NCBI RefSeq assembly: GCF_900188155.1
Contig: NZ_FZOG01000001.1
Coordinates: forward strand, 891,104 to 955,103
Length of the DNA stretch: 64,000 bases
From: Pseudomonas segetis
GTDB lineage: Bacteria; Pseudomonadota; Gammaproteobacteria; Pseudomonadales; Pseudomonadaceae
Direction: 5' to 3'
Positions 63,873-64,000 of this stretch are shown piece after piece. A program made the position numbers and the translations under genes. The notes beneath the pieces were generated by a model. That model saw only the letters and a program-made list of their open reading frames with translations. It was not told the DNA's origin and searched no databases. Position 1 is the first letter of the stretch, and every line of letters starts with the position of its first letter.

Positions 63873-64000
63873 ATGACAACAACAACAGGGCTTGCCGAGG
63901 GCGCAGTGAGCGCGCCACGCAAAAGCCGCAAGAACAATCCCGAGAAAACCCGCGAAAATATCCTCCAGGCTGCAATCACCGAGTTTGTCCAGTTTGGTCT
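63873..64000 (+). CDS. TetR-family regulator, 5' part only (runs off the window)
   Basis: The first 42 codons are present. A basic, Thr-rich leader is followed by KNNPEKTRENILQAAITEFVQFG, the start of a TetR helix-turn-helix (helix 1 of the DNA-binding domain). A TetR gene commonly follows quiC in pseudomonads and is a candidate regulator of quinate catabolism. The remainder lies outside the window. Confidence 0.8.
   Translation, partial: MTTTTGLAEGAVSAPRKSRKNNPEKTRENILQAAITEFVQFG

Overview
The window is a continuous stretch of a Pseudomonas-type chromosome (Gammaproteobacteria). Three things support this: dense gene packing with Shine-Dalgarno starts, moderately high GC, and a gene order that I recall from other pseudomonads. 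The recalled blocks are dienoyl-CoA isomerase/nudC/TSUP permease/SDR/phosphotransferase/SCP2/histidine phosphatase/sohB, then alkA/speE/LtaS-like sulfatase, then the pca, pob and qui genes. I see no insertion sequence, prophage, CRISPR array or rRNA. There is one tRNA, tRNA-Ser(GGA), at 39766-39855.

Layout. 215-11980 is a housekeeping and acyl-CoA-flavoured block: a Delta3,5-Delta2,4-dienoyl-CoA isomerase; a stand-alone ChpA-N-like HPt protein coupled to the NADH pyrophosphatase nudC; a TSUP permease; a minus-strand group with an SDR, an ACAD10/11-type phosphotransferase, an SCP2 protein and a histidine phosphatase; then sohB, an acuI-type reductase and an AraC regulator. 12350-17922 holds a large octaheme cytochrome with HEAT and TPR repeats, a convergent group II truncated haemoglobin, a PLDc_N mini-protein, the DNA alkylation repair pair ogt-alkA, and speE. 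18254-23747 has an LtaS-like membrane sulfatase and a Baeyer-Villiger-type monooxygenase fused to an HSL-family esterase, coupled to an SDR.

24096-30655 contains rraB, a class I glutamine amidotransferase, and the Anbu gene set: circularly permuted ATP-grasp, alpha-E protein, transglutaminase-like protease and the Anbu proteasome-like peptidase. A periplasmic cytochrome c/rhodanese pair is convergent with it. 31393-39421 has a fatty-acid beta-oxidation pair (thiolase plus FadB/FadJ-type multifunctional enzyme), several very small membrane or exported proteins, a second amidotransferase, a CorA/ZntB transporter, a PlsC-type acyltransferase and a crotonase. After the tRNA lies a gene-poor stretch, then an OprD porin with a periplasmic amidohydrolase.

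43760-64000 is a consolidated aromatic-acid catabolic island: pobA and pobR, pcaQ, pcaHG, a ZapE-like ATPase, an AEC transporter, pcaR, pcaK, pcaIJFBDC, an aldo/keto reductase, an OprD-family porin, the 3-dehydroshikimate dehydratase quiC, and the start of a TetR regulator. Together these genes import 4-hydroxybenzoate or protocatechuate and feed quinate/shikimate-derived dehydroshikimate into protocatechuate. Protocatechuate is then cleaved to succinyl-CoA plus acetyl-CoA. The operators are visible: a PcaQ-type ATAACC-N4-GGTTAT site before pcaH, and repeated PcaR-type GTTCGATAATCG elements before pcaR, pcaK, pcaI and quiC.

The observations most worth following are the Anbu operon, the monooxygenase-esterase fusion, the octaheme HEAT/TPR cytochrome beside a truncated haemoglobin, the ZapE-like ATPase embedded after pcaG, and PcaR-like palindromes that appear to reach quiC. 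All family assignments are from reading the sequence; no database search was run.
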